This document shows positions 43,764 through 52,875 of a stretch of DNA of 64,000 nt, one piece after another. Numbering within the stretch: position 1 is the stretch's first letter; the number at the start of each line of letters is the position of its first letter. This stretch comes from JAENVU01 sp963765075. GTDB lineage: Bacteria > Actinomycetota > Acidimicrobiia > IMCC26256 > JAENVU01. The notes beneath the pieces are model-generated. The model ran no database searches. It was given only the letters and a program-made list of their open reading frames with translations, and was not told the DNA's origin. The DNA lies in the NCBI GenBank assembly GCA_963765075.1, contig CAVXVA010000001.1:434001-498000 (forward strand), in the 5' to 3' direction. Position numbers and translations under genes: made by a program.

Positions 43764-44587
43764 GCGGGCGCGCCGTTCGCGTCGTGGTCGACGAGTCGCA
43801 GTGCCGGTGCCGTGTGGCCGGCCATTTCGGCCGCAAGGTCATACGACGCCTCCCGCACGACCGACTCGATGCCGACGCCGTCGAACAACACGCCGTACAT
43901 GAACGGATCGGCCGCCCGCAACCGTGGCCCGTACTCCTCGAAGTCACACCAGAACGCGTTACTGGCGGGCGAGTCCAAGTAGTTGATGGGTTCGACCCCA
44001 TCGAACGTCCAGAACGGTTGACTCGTGAGATCCTGCATCAGGTTCGCGACGTGCAGGTCGAGCACGCACACGAACCAACGCGCGCCACCGGACCGGAAGG
44101 ACCGAACGACCGCTTGGTACATCGCGAGACTGATCATGCCGTCGGTCGCCTTGCCGCGGTAGTCGGCGTGCACCGCCATGGTGGCGACATCCCACACGAC
44201 CGAGCGATCCCATTCGAGACCAGTGCGCGCCACGGTCTCTTCGAGTGGTTGTTTCCATACGGCATCGATGTCGGCCAGCGTTTTCAGTCCACGCTCGGAC
44301 GGGATCGTGACTCGGATCATGCCGGCCGGAAGGTGGCGGAGGTGATCGATCACAGTGATGAAGTACGTGGACTCGTCGTACGGTCCGTACTCGGCTTCGA
44401 TGAGCTCGGACGAGTTGCCGAACCACTCCGCGAACACCGTGTCCTCGACGTAGCGGGCCAACCGCGCCTGTGGCGCGTCGGCTCGGAACAGATAGACACC
44501 GAACGGTTCCGAAGGGTGGCCGGCTGCTTCCACCACCGGCCGTACGAGTTCGCGCAACTCCTCCTGAACCAGATCGATGTCGACCAT
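43760..44587 (-). CDS. LuxI-like (autoinducer-synthase fold) N-acyltransferase
   Basis: The 275-residue protein shows the ordered marks of the acyl-homoserine-lactone synthase branch of the GNAT fold: RYVEDTVFAEWFG (compare the LuxI Arg, Phe, Trp set), EYGPYDESTYFI (acidic pair), AGMIRVTIPS (RLLPTT-like strand) and VVWDVATMAVHADYRG (E-S-R-like strand), then a GNAT-type C-terminal half. It is about 60-80 residues longer than LuxI. The ATG at 44587 overlaps the stop of the SpeD-like gene by one base, so the two are co-translated. Product and acyl donor are unknown; an N-acyl amine or amino acid is a reasonable guess. Confidence 0.65.
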   Translation of the reverse strand: MVDIDLVQEELRELVRPVVEAAGHPSEPFGVYLFRADAPQARLARYVEDTVFAEWFGNSSELIEAEYGPYDESTYFITVIDHLRHLPAGMIRVTIPSERGLKTLADIDAVWKQPLEETVARTGLEWDRSVVWDVATMAVHADYRGKATDGMISLAMYQAVVRSFRSGGARWFVCVLDLHVANLMQDLTSQPFWTFDGVEPINYLDSPASNAFWCDFEEYGPRLRAADPFMYGVLFDGVGIESVVREASYDLAAEMAGHTAPALRLVDHDANGAPA

Positions 44588-44955
44588 CAGAACTCTTTCG
44601 CGACGCACCGCTCGGCGGAGAAGTACTGGCTGGTATAGATCACTGCGGTGGCCGGATCGAAGGCCTTACACGTGTAGATGTCGACACTGAAGAACAGTCG
44701 GGGCGCCTCCCACGCGTAGAAATGCGCACCCGAGGTCTCCCAGTGGATCCACCCCGCCCAGCCGTATTTGTCCGACCGGTGGGTGACCGGGTCGATCAGG
44801 GTCACCATCCCGCAGACCTTGCTCAGGCCGCGGAGGTACTCGACGATCGCGCCATCGTCGATGGGGTGCGCAGGGACGCCTTCGATCACCAGTCGCTGCC
44901 GGTGGATGTCCGGGGCCAGATCGGTCAGCGCCGCGTCGTCGAGTACGAACTCCAT
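44587..44955 (-). CDS. SpeD-like (S-adenosylmethionine decarboxylase family) protein, divergent
   Basis: The 122-residue protein matches the SpeD/SpeH family in its second half: WETSGAHFYAW aligns with the self-cleavage and active-site segment (ESHISIHTWPE in canonical SpeD), and FFSVDIYTCKAFDPATAV with LDVFTCG. A Ser at 75 could become the pyruvoyl group, and Cys96 equals the catalytic Cys, but the Glu before the Ser is Thr and the catalytic His is replaced by Tyr80. It is either a SpeD relative with a changed substrate, as known for pyruvoyl ornithine/arginine decarboxylases of this family, or a non-catalytic partner. It is the first gene of the unit with the LuxI-like gene. Confidence 0.65.
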   Translation of the reverse strand: MEFVLDDAALTDLAPDIHRQRLVIEGVPAHPIDDGAIVEYLRGLSKVCGMVTLIDPVTHRSDKYGWAGWIHWETSGAHFYAWEAPRLFFSVDIYTCKAFDPATAVIYTSQYFSAERCVAKEF

Positions 44956-45075
44956 CACGCCGCCGATATTCGCACGGAAGTTGCAGATGATGCCAATGTT
45001 GTGATTGTTCTCGGTGTGGTGCTCGCGTTCCGGATCTGCTTCAAGCGGGCAATCTAGGCAGACCAGAGATTTCGT

Positions 45076-45786
45076 TCAACCCCGATCTGGATGAGTTCGG
45101 ACCAGGGCGTCCCGAAGCCGGGTCAATCCGCCGGCGGTCCGGGTCCCCCACCAGAGCAGGTCCCGACCGTCGACCACGACGATCCGCGCGTCGGGAACGA
45201 TCGCCGCGAGTTCCGGAACGTGGCGGGCGCCGAACGGGTACGGCTCATCCGGAAGCACGACGAGGTCAGGTGCTGCGGCCGTGATCTCGCGATCGGACAC
45301 CACCGGATACCGGTCCGACCCTGACTGCGCGTTGGTCCATCCCAGGTGTTCGAGCATCGACGACCCGTACGTGTCCGCCGACTGACTCATCCATGGTCTC
45401 CGCCAGATGAGGATGAGGGCCCGACCTTTCGGGGCTTCGCGGTCGGGCAACTCGAACGCGGGCGCCGGCTCGCGCACGCCCAGCCGGTGTGCGAGTTCGC
45501 GAATCGCCGGAGCAACGCCATCCACCGAGCGCGGCGACATCGAGTGCAAGGCCACCCCGGCGGCGGCCAGCGCGTCGGCGTCTTCGCGTCGGTTCTCCTC
45601 GTCGTTCACGATCACAAGGTCCGGCCGCAACGCCACGATCGCGCGCACATCGGGGTCCTTGGTGCCCCCGACGGTCTGAACTCCCGGTTGATCACAGAAC
45701 CGCGTGCAGGCCACGGGCGTGATGCCCATGGCGATCAACGTCTCCGTCGCCGACGGCACCAACGACACGACCCGCCGTGAGACCAT
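45076..45786 (-). CDS. BtuF-like helical-backbone metal receptor domain protein
   Basis: The 236-residue protein has the fold marks of periplasmic cobalamin/siderophore binding proteins: RVVSLVPSATETLIAMG at the N-terminus, VGGTKDPDVRAIVALRPDLV near 40, and LIWRRPWMSQSADTYGSSML near 125. There is no signal peptide or lipobox, so it should be cytoplasmic, as in a known set of actinobacterial 'cobalamin-binding protein' homologues with no transporter. No ABC importer genes are nearby. It starts 6 nt after the PH-domain gene, so the two form one unit. Confidence 0.78.
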   Translation of the reverse strand: MVSRRVVSLVPSATETLIAMGITPVACTRFCDQPGVQTVGGTKDPDVRAIVALRPDLVIVNDEENRREDADALAAAGVALHSMSPRSVDGVAPAIRELAHRLGVREPAPAFELPDREAPKGRALILIWRRPWMSQSADTYGSSMLEHLGWTNAQSGSDRYPVVSDREITAAAPDLVVLPDEPYPFGARHVPELAAIVPDARIVVVDGRDLLWWGTRTAGGLTRLRDALVRTHPDRG

Positions 45787-45792
45787 GCCGGC

Positions 45793-46458
45793 CTACATCC
45801 GGTCGAGAAGCTCGGCTTTCTTCCGCTCGAACTCCTCCGTCGTGATGGCGCCTTGGTCCCGCAACGTTGCCAGCTTCGCAATCTGATCCGCGACGTCGGG
45901 GGTGGCGGCCGCCGGCGGCCGGGCACTCTGCATCCCGGGGTTGGCGCTCGCGATCGCGTCGGCCTGCCACGTGGCCTGGCGCCGACTGTTGACCTCCATC
46001 TGTCGGTAGATCTCCTGCTGCACCATGTCGGGGTGACGCACATTCTCGAAGTGGCTCTGACCGTCCCGGCCGGCGGACTCGATCGAGAGGTCACCGGCAC
46101 CGATCACACGCTCGAAGATCTTCTGCGAGAAGTCGATGTTGTTGACCCGGTCGAGTGGAATCTCGGTGCCTTGCTTCGAGACGATGCCCGACCGAGCAAT
46201 GACTCGACGGTCGGTGAGGACGAAGTGGGTGTAGGTCCAGCCCAGGTACTTGACCACGACGAAACCGACGTACACCACGATCGCGATCGCGATTGGGTAC
46301 GACAGCACCTCGGCCGAGCCGAGCGAGAGCCAGAGGATCACGACCACCAAGATCCCTGCCCCGGCGGCGATGTGCTTCCAGAAGAACCACCAATGGGGTT
46401 TGAGGTCGAGGACCAGGGTCTCGCCCTCGTTGATCAACTTCTCGGGATACGGCGGCAT
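45793..46458 (-). CDS. Bacterial PH domain membrane protein with SHOCT tail
   Basis: The 221-residue protein has two membrane helices (HIAAGAGILVVVILWLSL and YPIAIAIVVYVGFVVVKYLG, about 29-75), a YdbS-type PH domain (HFVLTDRRVIARSGIVSK, then IPLDRVNNIDFSQKIFERV) and a C-terminal SHOCT motif (DQIAKLATLRDQGAITTEE, FERKKAELLDRM). PH domains of this type are common in actinobacterial membrane proteins without assigned roles. The ATG at 46458 is the first in a frame that also runs open antisense to the helicase gene upstream, so the internal start is chosen. Confidence 0.85.
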   Translation of the reverse strand: MPPYPEKLINEGETLVLDLKPHWWFFWKHIAAGAGILVVVILWLSLGSAEVLSYPIAIAIVVYVGFVVVKYLGWTYTHFVLTDRRVIARSGIVSKQGTEIPLDRVNNIDFSQKIFERVIGAGDLSIESAGRDGQSHFENVRHPDMVQQEIYRQMEVNSRRQATWQADAIASANPGMQSARPPAAATPDVADQIAKLATLRDQGAITTEEFERKKAELLDRM

Positions 46459-46569
46459 GCCATCCAGCCTAGAACTGCGAGCCGGAAACGCCGGGGACCG
46501 CACGCGCCATTCCCGGCCGACGACTCGGACCATCACCCGTTGGTCACAGGGGCTCGGTAGCGTGCAGCA

Positions 46570-48621
46570 GTGACCTCCGAACCCGAGCGGCGACTCCTCA
46601 CGGATCTCGACGATTCGCAGCGGCGCGCCGTCACGGCCGCCGAGACACCCTTGGCGATCCTCGCACCGGCGGGTTCGGGCAAGACTCGCGTGTTGACCCG
46701 CCGCATCGCTTGGCATTCCGCGATCGAGGCCATCGAACCGAGCCACGTGCTCGCACTGACCTTCACCCGCAAAGCTGCGGGCGAGTTGCGCGCCCGGCTC
46801 CGCCGGCTCGGAGTCCGCGACGGACTGACGGCGGGAACGTTCCACGCGGTGGCCCTCGGCCAACTCAAGGCCATGCACGATCATCGGGGCACCGCGATGC
46901 CGGCGCTGCTCGAGCGGAAAGCTCGCCTCCTCGCACCGCTCGTCGGTGGCAAGCGCGGCGCCCAGGCCAACCTCGCGATCATCGAGGCCGCCGGCGAGAT
47001 CGAATGGGCCCAGGCCCGGCTGGTCGGCCCGGCGGCATACGCCGAGCATGCGATCCGCGCCGGACGGGACCCGTCGATTCCCGTCGAGCGCATGGCCGAC
47101 ATCTACGCGAAGTACCAGGCCGAGAAACGCAAACGCCACGTCATCGACTTCGACGATCTCGTGCGGCTGTGCGCCCAGGCCCTCGAATCGGACGCCGAGT
47201 TCGTCGCCACGCAGCGCTGGCGGTTCCGGCACTTCTTCGTCGACGAATTCCAAGACGTCAGCCGCGCCCAGCTCCGGCTGCTGCGGGCGTGGCTCGGCGA
47301 GCGTGACGACGTCTGTGTGGTGGGCGACCCCGACCAGGCGATCTACTCCTTCGCCGGCGCCGACCCCGACTATCTCAACCGGTTCGCCGACCACTTCCCG
47401 GGCGGGTCCACCGTCCGCCTCGACGTCAACTATCGGTCGACGCCCGAGATCGTCACCGCCGCCCGCGCCGTGCTGCCCACGGGCCAACGCGCCGCCGTGC
47501 GGTCGATCGGTCACCAGGGACCGGCCCCCACGATCACCACCTACGCCGACGCCGACGCCGAAGCGCGCGGCGTCGTCGAGAAGCTGCGCGCCGCCGCGGC
47601 CCGGAGTCAGCCATGGTCGTCGATGGCCGTGCTCTATCGCATCAACGCCCAATCCGCGGGGTTCGAAGAAGCGCTGCGGCGGTCCGGCATCCCGTACCGC
47701 GTCCGTGGTGACGTCGCGTTCCTCGAACGCAACGAGGTCAAGGTCGCACTCGACACATTGCAGGACATCGCCGCGAAAGCGCCCGCGCGCGACTTCGCGG
47801 AACACCTCACCGACCTGATCAGCGATGCCGCCGATGCCACCGAGGAGAGCCGAACCCACCGCGAGGCCGTTGCCCAACTCGGTCGGGAATACCTCGCGGT
47901 GAGCAGCGGCCGAGGCACCGTTCCCGAGTTCCTCGATTTCTTGCGCACCTCGTTGCGGGGTCACGACGACGCGGGACTGACCTCCGACGCGGTCGATCTG
48001 CTGACCTTCCACCGAGCCAAAGGGCTCGAGTGGGACACCGTCTTCGTCACCGGGCTCGAAAAGGGCCTCGTGCCCATCTCCCACGCCAATGGCGACCGTC
48101 CGGCCCTGGCCGAAGAGCGACGCCTCCTCTACGTCGGGTTGAGTCGCGCCCAGCGTGCGCTCCACATCTCGTGGGCAAGCCGACGTGATCGCGGTGAGCG
48201 CGTCAGCCACCGATCACCGAGCCCCTACCTCGCCGAGATCGAGCGGGCCGTGACCGGTGCGCCGGAACCACCACGCGATCACGCCGTCAATCGACGCGGC
48301 GCCCGCGCCGCGCGTGCCGCCTTGCGGGGCTTGACCGACGACGAACTCACGCCGCTCGACCGACCACTGTTCGATGCGTTGGTCGACTGGCGACGCGACG
48401 CGGCACGCGCGGCCGGGGTGCCCGCCTACGTGATCTTCGACAACAAGTCGTTGCGAGCCGTCGCCACGGCACGACCCGCCGACGACGATCAACTCCTGGC
48501 CGTCCCCGGGATCGGGCCCGTCAAGCTCGAACGGTACGGCCCGCAAGTCCTCGAAATCGTCGGCCGCCACCATCCGGCCGACGACACCCCGGCGCCCGCG
48601 ACCGGCGACCGCGCGACCTGA
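46570..48621 (+). CDS. UvrD2-like superfamily 1 DNA helicase with HRDC domain
   Basis: The 683-residue protein has Walker A LAPAGSGKTRVL (about residues 34-45), LTFTRKAAGELRARL, Walker B FFVDEFQDVS, the VVGDPDQAIYSFAGA motif III, and LTFHRAKGLEWDTVF and LLYVGLSRAQRALH near 480-525. The C-terminal HRDC domain (LFDALVDWRRDAARAAGVP, then LLAVPGIGPVKLERYG) is the mark of mycobacterial UvrD2. It unwinds DNA 3'-5' in repair and is essential as a protein in mycobacteria. The four-cysteine linker known from UvrD2 is not seen. GTG start at 46570. Confidence 0.9.
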   Translation: MTSEPERRLLTDLDDSQRRAVTAAETPLAILAPAGSGKTRVLTRRIAWHSAIEAIEPSHVLALTFTRKAAGELRARLRRLGVRDGLTAGTFHAVALGQLKAMHDHRGTAMPALLERKARLLAPLVGGKRGAQANLAIIEAAGEIEWAQARLVGPAAYAEHAIRAGRDPSIPVERMADIYAKYQAEKRKRHVIDFDDLVRLCAQALESDAEFVATQRWRFRHFFVDEFQDVSRAQLRLLRAWLGERDDVCVVGDPDQAIYSFAGADPDYLNRFADHFPGGSTVRLDVNYRSTPEIVTAARAVLPTGQRAAVRSIGHQGPAPTITTYADADAEARGVVEKLRAAAARSQPWSSMAVLYRINAQSAGFEEALRRSGIPYRVRGDVAFLERNEVKVALDTLQDIAAKAPARDFAEHLTDLISDAADATEESRTHREAVAQLGREYLAVSSGRGTVPEFLDFLRTSLRGHDDAGLTSDAVDLLTFHRAKGLEWDTVFVTGLEKGLVPISHANGDRPALAEERRLLYVGLSRAQRALHISWASRRDRGERVSHRSPSPYLAEIERAVTGAPEPPRDHAVNRRGARAARAALRGLTDDELTPLDRPLFDALVDWRRDAARAAGVPAYVIFDNKSLRAVATARPADDDQLLAVPGIGPVKLERYGPQVLEIVGRHHPADDTPAPATGDRAT

Positions 48622-48664
48622 GGCTCACACCCTCGCGCCACCCGTTCGGCAGTACCGTGCCGCC

Positions 48665-50014
48665 ATGCATCGTTTCGACGCGACCACCGAAGAACTCATC
48701 GAATTGTGCTTCGACTACGCCACCACCCGGCTGCGCATGGACCCGGTTCCGCTCGACCAGCCCCAATCGCTCGCCGAACTCGACGCCGCCGTCGGTCCCA
48801 CCATCGGACCGAGCGGCCACTCACCAGCGACCGTAATGGGTTGGTTCCGCGACGTGCTCGCCCCGGCCTGCATCTCGGCCGACAGCCCGGCCTTCTTGTC
48901 GTTCATCCCGGTCGCGCCCACCAAGGCGAGCCAACTCTTCGATGTCGTGGTCGCATCATCCGCCATCTGCGCGAGCGACTGGCTGGAGGCCGCCGGTGCG
49001 GTGTACGCCGAGAACCAGGCACTGCGGTGGATCGCCGACCTGGCTGGGATGCCGCCCCAGGCAGGCGGCGTGTTCGTCTCGGGCGGGTCGGCCGGCAATC
49101 TGTCCGCCCTGGTCGCCGCCCGATCCGCGGCCGCCGAAGCGCGTGATCGACCGCACCGCTGGCGCGTTGCGCTCGGCGAACAGGCACACTCGTCGTTGAC
49201 CAACACGTTGCGCATCATGGACGTCGATGCGTTGATCGTCCCGACCGGCCTTGACGACCGACTCACCGGTGCGGCACTTCGCGCCGCGCTCGAGACCGAC
49301 CCGCATGCCGACGACGTGTTCGCGGTGGTCGCGACCGCCGGGACCACCAACAGCGGGACGATCGACGACCTCGCCGGCGTGGCCGACGTCGCCCACGAAC
49401 GCGGCGTGTGGGCGCACGTCGACGGGGCCTACGGCCTCGCCGGGCTCGCAGCGCCGAGTATCGCCGCGAAGTACGTCGGCATCGACCGCGTCGATTCCTT
49501 TGTCGTCGATCCGCACAAGTGGCTCTTCGCCCCGTTCGATTGTGCGGCGCTCATCTATCGGGATCCCGAGATCGCCCGGCACGCGCACGCGCAGATCGCG
49601 CCGTACCTCGACCCGATCCGCGCCAACGAAGAATGGAACCCGGCCGACTACGCGTACCACCTGACCCGCCGCGCTCGCGGCTTGCCGTTCTGGTTCTCGC
49701 TCGCGGTGCACGGCACCGACGCGTATCGGGATGCGGTCGAGGCCACGCTCGAAATCACCCGCGATGCGGCGGCGCGCATCGACGCCGCGGAGCACCTGGA
49801 GCTCATCCATGACCCCGAGTTGACCGTCGTGTTGTGGCGCCGGCGGGGCTGGACCTCGGTGCAGTACTACGAGTGGTCACAAGCGATGTTGCGCGACCAG
49901 CGTGCGTTCGTCGTGCCCACGACCTTCCACGGCGAGACCGTGCTGCGCGCGGTCTACCTGCATCCTGATTGCCCACCCGAGATAACCGACGACATCATCG
50001 AATCCCTGCGCTGA
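48665..50014 (+). CDS. PLP-dependent aromatic-amino-acid/glutamate-type decarboxylase
   Basis: The 449-residue protein belongs to the group II pyridoxal-dependent decarboxylases: GGVFVSGGSAGNLSALVAAR near 138, the PLP-ring-binding AHSSL, the Asp in VWAHVDGAYGLAGL near 255, and the Schiff-base Lys in VVDPHKWLFAPFDC near 285. Substrate (aromatic amino acid, glutamate or aspartate) is not determined. It stands 44 bp behind the helicase gene and is convergent with the nuclease gene at 50028. Confidence 0.92.
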   Translation: MHRFDATTEELIELCFDYATTRLRMDPVPLDQPQSLAELDAAVGPTIGPSGHSPATVMGWFRDVLAPACISADSPAFLSFIPVAPTKASQLFDVVVASSAICASDWLEAAGAVYAENQALRWIADLAGMPPQAGGVFVSGGSAGNLSALVAARSAAAEARDRPHRWRVALGEQAHSSLTNTLRIMDVDALIVPTGLDDRLTGAALRAALETDPHADDVFAVVATAGTTNSGTIDDLAGVADVAHERGVWAHVDGAYGLAGLAAPSIAAKYVGIDRVDSFVVDPHKWLFAPFDCAALIYRDPEIARHAHAQIAPYLDPIRANEEWNPADYAYHLTRRARGLPFWFSLAVHGTDAYRDAVEATLEITRDAAARIDAAEHLELIHDPELTVVLWRRRGWTSVQYYEWSQAMLRDQRAFVVPTTFHGETVLRAVYLHPDCPPEITDDIIESLR

Positions 50015-50027
50015 GTTCGGAGCGTCC

Positions 50028-50546
50028 TCAGCACGCGCCCCACAGGCCGCGACGGGCACGCTTGGCCGCAAGCTCCGCTTCCAGCATCTGGCGTGCATGC
50101 ACACCGTTCGGCGGGATCACGAGGAGCCGGGCGTACCCCTTCCTGAGCAGGTCGTCGTTGAAGCGACGGCCGTCGAAGGACACGTACGCGAGTAGTCGCC
50201 CGTATTGGTCGCGGCGTTCGACGTCGAGCTCGAGCGTCACCCGGCGCCCGGTGAGGACACGGTCGGTGTACGCCGACGCCTCGGGGCCGAAGCACTCCAC
50301 ACCTTTGGTCGGGTGGTGCGTCTCCGGTGTGTTGATCCCGAGCAACCGAACCGTGTCGTCACCTCGCGTCGTCGAGACCCGGACGGTGTCACCGTCGATG
50401 GCCCGAGTGACGACGGCACCGAACGACGATGCGCCGGCGGGCAGGGGATCAGAAGAGGTACCGGGTTCGTGACGCCCCATCCACCACCCCGCGAACGAAG
50501 CGGCAGCGATGAGGACCGCCACGACCGCGGCTCGCGGAACCGCCAC
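50028..50546 (-). CDS. Secreted thermonuclease (SNase family)
   Basis: The 172-residue protein has an N-terminal hydrophobic helix (about 6-22), so it is secreted or anchored, followed by the SNase fold: VTRAIDGDTVRV (Asp of the calcium site), VRLLGINTPETHH (Arg and Glu of the active site in RLLGxxxPE), RRDQYGRLLAYV (second active-site Arg) and LLRKGYARLL. All catalytic elements are present. It degrades DNA and RNA outside the cytoplasm, for nutrition or competition. It is divergent from the membrane protein gene at 50610. Confidence 0.92.
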   Translation of the reverse strand: MAVPRAAVVAVLIAAASFAGWWMGRHEPGTSSDPLPAGASSFGAVVTRAIDGDTVRVSTTRGDDTVRLLGINTPETHHPTKGVECFGPEASAYTDRVLTGRRVTLELDVERRDQYGRLLAYVSFDGRRFNDDLLRKGYARLLVIPPNGVHARQMLEAELAAKRARRGLWGAC

Positions 50547-50609
50547 ATTCGGACCTTATCGGAGGGTTCACCGACTCGAGGAGACGGGCTTCTAGGGTGG
50601 TGGGCCGTC

Positions 50610-51149
50610 ATGGATCGCACTCGTCGCCTCATCGGCGCTCTCGTCGTCGTCATCGTCACGGCCCTCGTGGTGCTGGTCGTCACCGTCCGGCCCGGCCTGC
50701 GCAAGGACGCCGACGCGACCGATACCTCCTGGGCCCCGCTCGTGACACCGCTCAGTGCGCGCTACACCGCGCTGGAAGCGGTCTCGGCCGCGCTCCAGGG
50801 CGCCGGCGCCGGTGACAGCCCGGTGACCGTCGAAATGAACCGACTCCTGACCCGATGGAAGATCATCCGCTCGGGCGGCAACGCCGAGGAACAAGTGTTG
50901 ACCGCGAACCGGCTGGAGGCCATCGCCGCTCGCGCCGGGGCGTTGGCCACCACACCGCGGATGCGGGCCAACCAACCCCTCACCGCCTCACTGGTCACGT
51001 TCGTCGCGTCTCGCCCGGCGGCCACTGCGCTCAGCAACTACCAACGCGACGTGGTCGCCTACCAGGCTCGGCGCGACGGCTTCTGGGGTCGCATCGTGTC
51101 CGGCCTCGACAACTACCCGATGCGACCCACACTCCAGTTGCTGGCCTGA
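50610..51149 (+). CDS. Single-pass membrane protein of unknown function
   Basis: The 179-residue protein has one N-terminal membrane helix (LIGALVVVIVTALVVLVVTV, about 7-26) and an extracytoplasmic helical domain (about 30-179) with no recognised family (YTALEAVSAALQGAGAGDSP, ANQPLTASLVTFVASRP). It ends 3 bp before purK and should be co-transcribed with it. The ATG at 50610 is selected because the frame upstream is antisense to the nuclease gene. Confidence 0.7.
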   Translation: MDRTRRLIGALVVVIVTALVVLVVTVRPGLRKDADATDTSWAPLVTPLSARYTALEAVSAALQGAGAGDSPVTVEMNRLLTRWKIIRSGGNAEEQVLTANRLEAIAARAGALATTPRMRANQPLTASLVTFVASRPAATALSNYQRDVVAYQARRDGFWGRIVSGLDNYPMRPTLQLLA

Positions 51150-51152
51150 GTC

Positions 51153-52262
51153 GTGACTCGCCTCGCCATCCTCGGCGGCGGCCAACTCGGCCGCATGCTC
51201 GCCCTCGCCGCCGTCCCGATGGGCGTCGACATCCGTTCGCTCGATCCCTCCGCCGAGGCTCCGGCGGGTGCAGTGAGTGAACTCATCGTGGGAGATCTGG
51301 ACGATCTCGATGCCGTGACCCGGACCGGGGACGCCGCGACGGTCGTCACCTACGAATGGGAAGGCGTTCCCGCCGCGAGTACGCGCCACCTCGAAGCTCG
51401 AGGTTCGGTCGTACGACCTCCGACCCCCGCGCTGGAAACCTCGCAAGATCGCGCCGCCGAGAAGACCGCATTCACCTCGCTCGGGATCCCGGTAGCACCC
51501 TGGGCCGCGGTCGCATCACGCGACGACCTCGATACCGCGCTCACCACGATCGGGATGCCCGCGATCCTCAAGACTCGGCGCGGCGGCTACGACGGCAAGG
51601 GCCAGGCGGTCATTTCCTCGGCCGAGACAGCCGACACCGCCTGGGCCGATCTGGGTCCCGCCGGTGAGTTGGTGCTCGAAGGCATGGTGCACTTCGAACG
51701 TGAGCTCTCGATCATCGCGGTGCGCAGTCTCGCTGGGGAGATTCGCAGCTGGCCACTCGTCGAGAACGAACACCGGGGTGGGATCCTGCGCCTCTCCCGC
51801 GCGCCGGCTCCCGAGGTCACTCCTGCGCTCCAGCACCGCGCGGATGACTATGCAACCGCAGTCCTCGAGCATTTCGACTATGTGGGCGTCCTCACCGTCG
51901 AGCTCTTCCAGGTCGGTGATGGACTCATCGCCAACGAGATGGCACCCCGGGTTCACAACTCGGGCCACTGGACCATCGAAGGGGCCCACACCAGCCAATT
52001 CGAGAACCACGTGCGCGCGGTCCTGGGTTGGCCGCTCGGCGAAACGGCCGCGAGCGGCGTGAGCGCCATGATCAACTGCATCGGGTACGTTCCCGAGCCT
52101 GCCGCGTTGCTCGGCATCGACGGCGTGCATGTCCACGCGTACGGGAAGTCCGCTCGCTCGGGCCGCAAGGTCGGGCACGTCACCGTGACCGGCGCCACGA
52201 GCGCCGAACTCGAGCAGCGCCTCGCGCACACACTCGCCGCGCTCCCGTCCGACGACGGCTGA
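51153..52262 (+). CDS. purK: 5-(carboxyamino)imidazole ribonucleotide synthase
   Basis: PurK adds bicarbonate to AIR with ATP in purine synthesis. The 369-residue ATP-grasp protein has LAILGGGQLGRMLALAA at the N-terminus, VVTYEWEGVPA near 65, LKTRRGGYDGKGQAVISS near 138, and the C-terminal NEMAPRVHNSGHWTIEGA with QFENHVRAVLG. The partner purE is not within the window, although the two are often adjacent. GTG start at 51153. Confidence 0.96.
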   Translation: MTRLAILGGGQLGRMLALAAVPMGVDIRSLDPSAEAPAGAVSELIVGDLDDLDAVTRTGDAATVVTYEWEGVPAASTRHLEARGSVVRPPTPALETSQDRAAEKTAFTSLGIPVAPWAAVASRDDLDTALTTIGMPAILKTRRGGYDGKGQAVISSAETADTAWADLGPAGELVLEGMVHFERELSIIAVRSLAGEIRSWPLVENEHRGGILRLSRAPAPEVTPALQHRADDYATAVLEHFDYVGVLTVELFQVGDGLIANEMAPRVHNSGHWTIEGAHTSQFENHVRAVLGWPLGETAASGVSAMINCIGYVPEPAALLGIDGVHVHAYGKSARSGRKVGHVTVTGATSAELEQRLAHTLAALPSDDG

Positions 52263-52374
52263 CGAGCCCTGACCAACAGGGAATTGCTCCGAAATTGACC
52301 TGATCGCGGTTCAGCTCATCGCTGGGTTCTGCCGATATCTCCTGAGTACGCACCGTCACGCGGAGGTAGCAGCG

Positions 52375-52875
52375 ATGCTGAATCGGAAGGCTTGGACCAC
52401 GGCGACCGCAATCACCGCGAGCCTGATCAGCGGCGCGGTCGCGGTCGGTGCCACGGTCGGTCACACTCCGTTCACGAGCGTTGCGTCGGGCAAATCGCCC
52501 CCGACCGCCGCCTCGGCGTCCGTCGGAGCGTCGCCGACCGCCAGCCCGGCAGCGCCTGCCGTCCCGGCCGATCCGGCCGCAGCCTTGTGGTTCGCGGGGC
52601 TCGCAACCAACGCCGGCGCAGCCAACCCATCAGCCCCGGGTGCGGTGACCGATCCCGCCGAGCCGGCGCACGCCTCCACCCCCACGGCGAGGCCGTCCAC
52701 CTCCACGACCCAACCCGATTCACCCCCGCCCGGTACACCGCCGCCCACCGCGGCACCCACGACGACCACCACGAGCCCGCTGTTCAACTGCTCGGGCAGT
52801 GACGACGGTCTCCCCGAGGCGTACAAACACGCCCGAGAAGAGTGGTGCCACGCGCACGGAGGCTCGGATGACTGA
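52375..52875 (+). CDS. Secreted Pro/Ala/Thr-rich small protein
   Basis: The 166-residue protein starts at the ATG at 52375 (ribosome-binding site GGAGG) with a signal peptide or anchor (about 1-27), followed by a low-complexity Ala/Pro/Ser/Thr linker, and ends in a short conserved-looking segment with two cysteines and acidic residues (FNCSGSDDGLPEAYKHAREE, then WCHAHGGSDD). No family is recognised. It overlaps the next secreted protein gene by 8 nt, and that gene precedes a ferric-reductase-like membrane protein, so the three form one operon. Confidence 0.65.
   Translation: MLNRKAWTTATAITASLISGAVAVGATVGHTPFTSVASGKSPPTAASASVGASPTASPAAPAVPADPAAALWFAGLATNAGAANPSAPGAVTDPAEPAHASTPTARPSTSTTQPDSPPPGTPPPTAAPTTTTTSPLFNCSGSDDGLPEAYKHAREEWCHAHGGSDD

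Noticed and set aside
41376..44955. Possible complete LuxI/LuxR quorum-sensing locus
   Set aside because: No LuxR-type regulator with an autoinducer-binding domain is in the window; only the synthase-like and SpeD-like genes can be supported.
45060..46560. Cobalamin riboswitch near the BtuF-like gene
   Set aside because: No B12-box-like sequence or long structured leader is seen; the gene starts 6 nt after the preceding one.
45793..48210. Minus-strand frame extending some 1750 bp upstream of the PH-domain protein
   Set aside because: The upstream part lies antisense to the UvrD2-like helicase and has no protein-like features; the PH-domain protein begins at the ATG at 46458.
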